Part shown: one piece after another, positions 6,232 through 7,812 of the stretch
How the letters are laid out: every line of letters starts with the position of its first letter
Numbering within the stretch: the first letter of the stretch is position 1
Source: Candidatus Woesearchaeota archaeon
GTDB lineage: Archaea > Nanobdellota > Nanobdellia > SCGC-AAA011-G17 > VGLX01
Length of the DNA stretch: 7,812 nucleotides
Assembly (NCBI GenBank): GCA_016866645.1
Contig: VGLX01000051.1
Coordinates: 1-7,812, forward strand
Reading direction: 5' to 3'
Made by a program: the position numbers and the translations under genes
Notes under the pieces: generated by a model
What the model saw: only the letters and a program-made list of their open reading frames with translations
The model's database searches: none
What the model was told of the DNA's origin: nothing

Positions 6232-6855
6232 ATGAAAAAAAGAGAGCTGGCAGTGTTATTATCAAAGCTGAAAACTTTCTCAAAGCCGAAAGTAAATTTA
6301 GAGCAGTACCAGACAGATTCTGAAATAGCGGCTGACGCCTTATGGACTGCCTACATGTGCGGAGACATAGAAGGAAAAACCATAGTAGACCTCGGCTGCG
6401 GTACCGGGACTTTCGGATTAGGCGCCTTGCTCCTAGGGGCTAAGAAAGTTTACATGATAGAACTCGATGAGGAAACATTAGCCTTAGCTAACCAGAACAA
6501 AGAAACTCTTGAAAAAGAGACAGGACAGAAGCTAAACGCTGAGCTTTTGAAACAGGACATAAGGAACTTCAAGAAAAGATCGGACGTCGTCATACAAAAC
6601 CCGCCGTTCGGAGTGCAAAAATCCCACACTGACAAGTTATTCCTGCTTAAGGCGATGGAGACTGCTCCGAAGATATACTCGTTCCACAAGATAGAGTCGA
6701 ACGAGTTCATAAAAAGATTCGCGAAAGAGCACGGCTTCTGCTCAGAGCTGATAAAGGAGTACGACCTGCCGATAAAAAAAGTCTACTTCTTCCACGCGAA
6801 AAGGATGTACAAAGTCAAAGTCGGCATGTGGCACATCTGGAAGCCTAAACCGTAA
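6232..6855 (+). CDS. METTL5-like rRNA adenine-N6 methyltransferase
   Basis: A 207-residue class I SAM-dependent methyltransferase. LEQYQT (23-28) near the N-terminus is characteristic of METTL5 and its archaeal homologues. Motif I, V52-D-L-G-C-G-T-G-T60, forms the SAM site; E77-L-D follows at the end of strand 2 to hold the ribose, and N123-P-P-F126 is the catalytic NPPF motif of amino-methyltransferases. Y149-S-F-H152-K after it matches the YSLHK segment of the family. Human METTL5 makes m6A in 18S rRNA helix 44; an equivalent small-subunit rRNA target in this archaeon is inferred, not shown. Length is normal for the family (about 200-210). It has its own promoter with little or no leader and ends 96 bases before the thermosome gene. 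A protein methyltransferase role is less likely given the LEQY plus NPPF combination. Confidence 0.88.
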   Translation: MKKRELAVLLSKLKTFSKPKVNLEQYQTDSEIAADALWTAYMCGDIEGKTIVDLGCGTGTFGLGALLLGAKKVYMIELDEETLALANQNKETLEKETGQKLNAELLKQDIRNFKKRSDVVIQNPPFGVQKSHTDKLFLLKAMETAPKIYSFHKIESNEFIKRFAKEHGFCSELIKEYDLPIKKVYFFHAKRMYKVKVGMWHIWKPKP

Positions 6856-6857
6856 CG

Positions 6858-6866
6858 TTTAAATAC
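6858..6866 (+). promoter_or_regulatory. TATA box of the thermosome gene
   Basis: TTTAAATAC lies 2 bases after the methyltransferase stop and should start transcription near 6886-6892, giving a leader of about 60 bases. A second AT-rich stretch at 6883-6896 would give a shorter leader. No recognised heat-shock operator is visible. Confidence 0.6.
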
Positions 6867-6931
6867 GAGTGGTTACAAACATTTCTTAAAAATTAAAGGG
6901 GTAAAGAACTAAGTTTTAGAACAACAACCTT

Positions 6932-6939
6932 AAGGAGGT
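6932..6939 (+). promoter_or_regulatory. Strong Shine-Dalgarno of the thermosome gene
   Basis: AAGGAGGT is a near-complete anti-16S match, 12 bases before the ATG at 6952. The spacing is slightly long, but no other in-frame start exists nearer. It contrasts with the weak or absent sites of most genes in the window, as expected for an abundant chaperonin. Confidence 0.7.
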
Positions 6940-6951
6940 AGTGTTGAAACA

Positions 6952-7812
6952 ATGGCACAACAAGCACAACCAATCTTCATCCTGCCGGAAGGTGCAACCA
7001 GGACTATAGGCAGGGACGCGCAAAGAACAAACATAATGGCCGCCAAGCTAGTGGCAGAAACTGTGAGAACAACGCTAGGCCCGAAAGGCATGGACAAGAT
7101 GATAGTGGACAGCCTCGGCGACGTGACAGTGACGAACGACGGCGTAACCATACTAGAAGAGATACAGCTGGACCACCCGGCAGCCAAGATGATAGTAGAG
7201 ATAGCCAAGACCCAAGAAGACCAGGTCGGCGACGGAACGACAACAGCAGTAGTCTTCGCAGGAGAGCTTCTCAAGAACGCAGAAAGGCTATTAGACCAAG
7301 AGATACACCCGACTGTGATAACTAAAGGTTACAGGCTAGCCGCTGAGAAGTCACAAGAAGTACTTAACAGGATCGCCAAGCCCATAACGATAAAAGACAC
7401 GGACTTATTGAACCAGATCGCCATGACTGCCATGACAGGCAAAGGCGCAGAAGCTGCCAAAGAAATACTGTCAGACATAGCAGTAAAAGCAGTAAGGCAG
7501 GTAGCAGAAGGAAGCAACATAAGCATGGACGACATAAAACTAGAGAAGAAAGTCGGCGGCGGCACAGAAGACTCAGAGCTCATACAAGGAATACTCCTAG
7601 ACAAAGAAAGAGTACATCCATCGATGCCAAGGACAGTCAAGAACGCAAGGATAGCATTGCTCGACGTAGCATTAGAGGTCAAGAACACGGAAACAGAAGC
7701 GAAGATACAAGTAACAGACCCTTCACAGCTTCAAGCTTTCATAGACCATGAAGAGAAGATGCTGAGAGACATGGTGGACAGGGTAGTGAAATCAGGAGCG
7801 AACGTAGTAATA
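6952..7812 (+). CDS. Thermosome (group II chaperonin) subunit, 3' partial
   Basis: The frame stays open to the right window edge, giving the first 287 residues of a protein usually 530-560 long. It folds other proteins in an ATP-driven double-ring complex in the cytoplasm. Diagnostic features in order are the N-terminal ILPEGATRTIGRDAQ segment (10-24), L42-G-P-K-G-M-D48 of the nucleotide site, N62-D-G64, and G93-D-G-T-T-T98, the ATP-hydrolysis signature of HSP60/CCT chaperonins with the metal-binding Asp94. G218-G-T on the conserved VGGG hinge leads into the apical domain, which holds the lid and substrate site and runs to the edge. The equatorial C-terminal half is outside the window. The start is fixed by the AAGGAGGT site and by the family's usual N-terminus. 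Codon use is strongly biased to A- and C-ending codons, consistent with high expression. Which subunit type cannot be told. Confidence 0.96.
   Translation, partial: MAQQAQPIFILPEGATRTIGRDAQRTNIMAAKLVAETVRTTLGPKGMDKMIVDSLGDVTVTNDGVTILEEIQLDHPAAKMIVEIAKTQEDQVGDGTTTAVVFAGELLKNAERLLDQEIHPTVITKGYRLAAEKSQEVLNRIAKPITIKDTDLLNQIAMTAMTGKGAEAAKEILSDIAVKAVRQVAEGSNISMDDIKLEKKVGGGTEDSELIQGILLDKERVHPSMPRTVKNARIALLDVALEVKNTETEAKIQVTDPSQLQAFIDHEEKMLRDMVDRVVKSGANVVI

Noticed and set aside
6909..6919. Small inverted repeat CTAAgttTTAG in the thermosome leader, considered as a heat-shock operator.
   Set aside because: Only 4-base arms in AT-rich DNA, easily due to chance and unlike known operators.
6930..7274. 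Open frames on the minus strand opposite the thermosome gene (also at 7329-7688).
   Set aside because: They are mirrors of a strongly coding plus-strand gene with biased codons, and the products are low-complexity Ser/Leu-rich.
1..7812. tRNA, rRNA, CRISPR arrays, insertion sequences, long repeats.
   Set aside because: No cloverleaf, regularly spaced repeat, terminal inverted repeat or transposase motif was found by reading both strands.

Overview
The window looks like archaeal chromosome, probably from a small-genome DPANN-type lineage (Woesearchaeota/Pacearchaeota-like; the lineage is inference). The archaeal assignment rests on four marker genes or signals: a group II chaperonin (thermosome) subunit, an MBF1-type zinc-ribbon/HTH protein, a METTL5-type rRNA adenine methyltransferase, and archaeal BRE/TATA promoter elements 25-30 bases ahead of expected transcription starts. 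All credible genes lie on the + strand. I see no tRNA, rRNA, CRISPR array, insertion sequence or origin, and no gene-free stretch over 300 bases.

Left part (1-3239): the 3' portion of a polytopic GT-C (PMT/ArnT-like) glycosyltransferase cut by the window edge, then a processive-type membrane GT2 glycosyltransferase (D, D, TED, QQKRW motifs), then MBF1. The two glycosyltransferases plausibly act together in envelope glycan or glycolipid synthesis.

Middle part (about 3276-6186): a strong BRE/TATA promoter precedes five tightly packed genes (gaps of 2, 1 and 11 bases, then a stop/start overlap). They encode a 153-aa unknown, an 88-aa unknown, a membrane-anchored protein whose C-terminal domain carries a JAMM/MPN+ metalloprotease signature (E...HxHP-x6-N-xx-D), a 206-aa lipoprotein of unknown family, and an exported M23-type peptidase. 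The last gene is broken near its start: ATG and signal peptide are in different frames, and the join falls on A-AAA-AAC, the canonical form of a -1 ribosomal slippery site. It is either a one-base loss in an A7 tract (real or sequencing error), a phase-variable tract, or recoding. This cassette is the most likely place for something undescribed: an intracellular-facing JAMM-like protein, an unknown lipoprotein and a degenerate-ligand M23 domain made from one transcript.

Right part (6187-7812): a METTL5-like methyltransferase behind a promoter placed for a leaderless or nearly leaderless mRNA, then the first 287 codons of a thermosome subunit behind its own TATA box, with a roughly 60-base leader and a strong Shine-Dalgarno sequence. 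These are housekeeping genes, so the five-gene cassette sits between conserved informational/chaperone genes.
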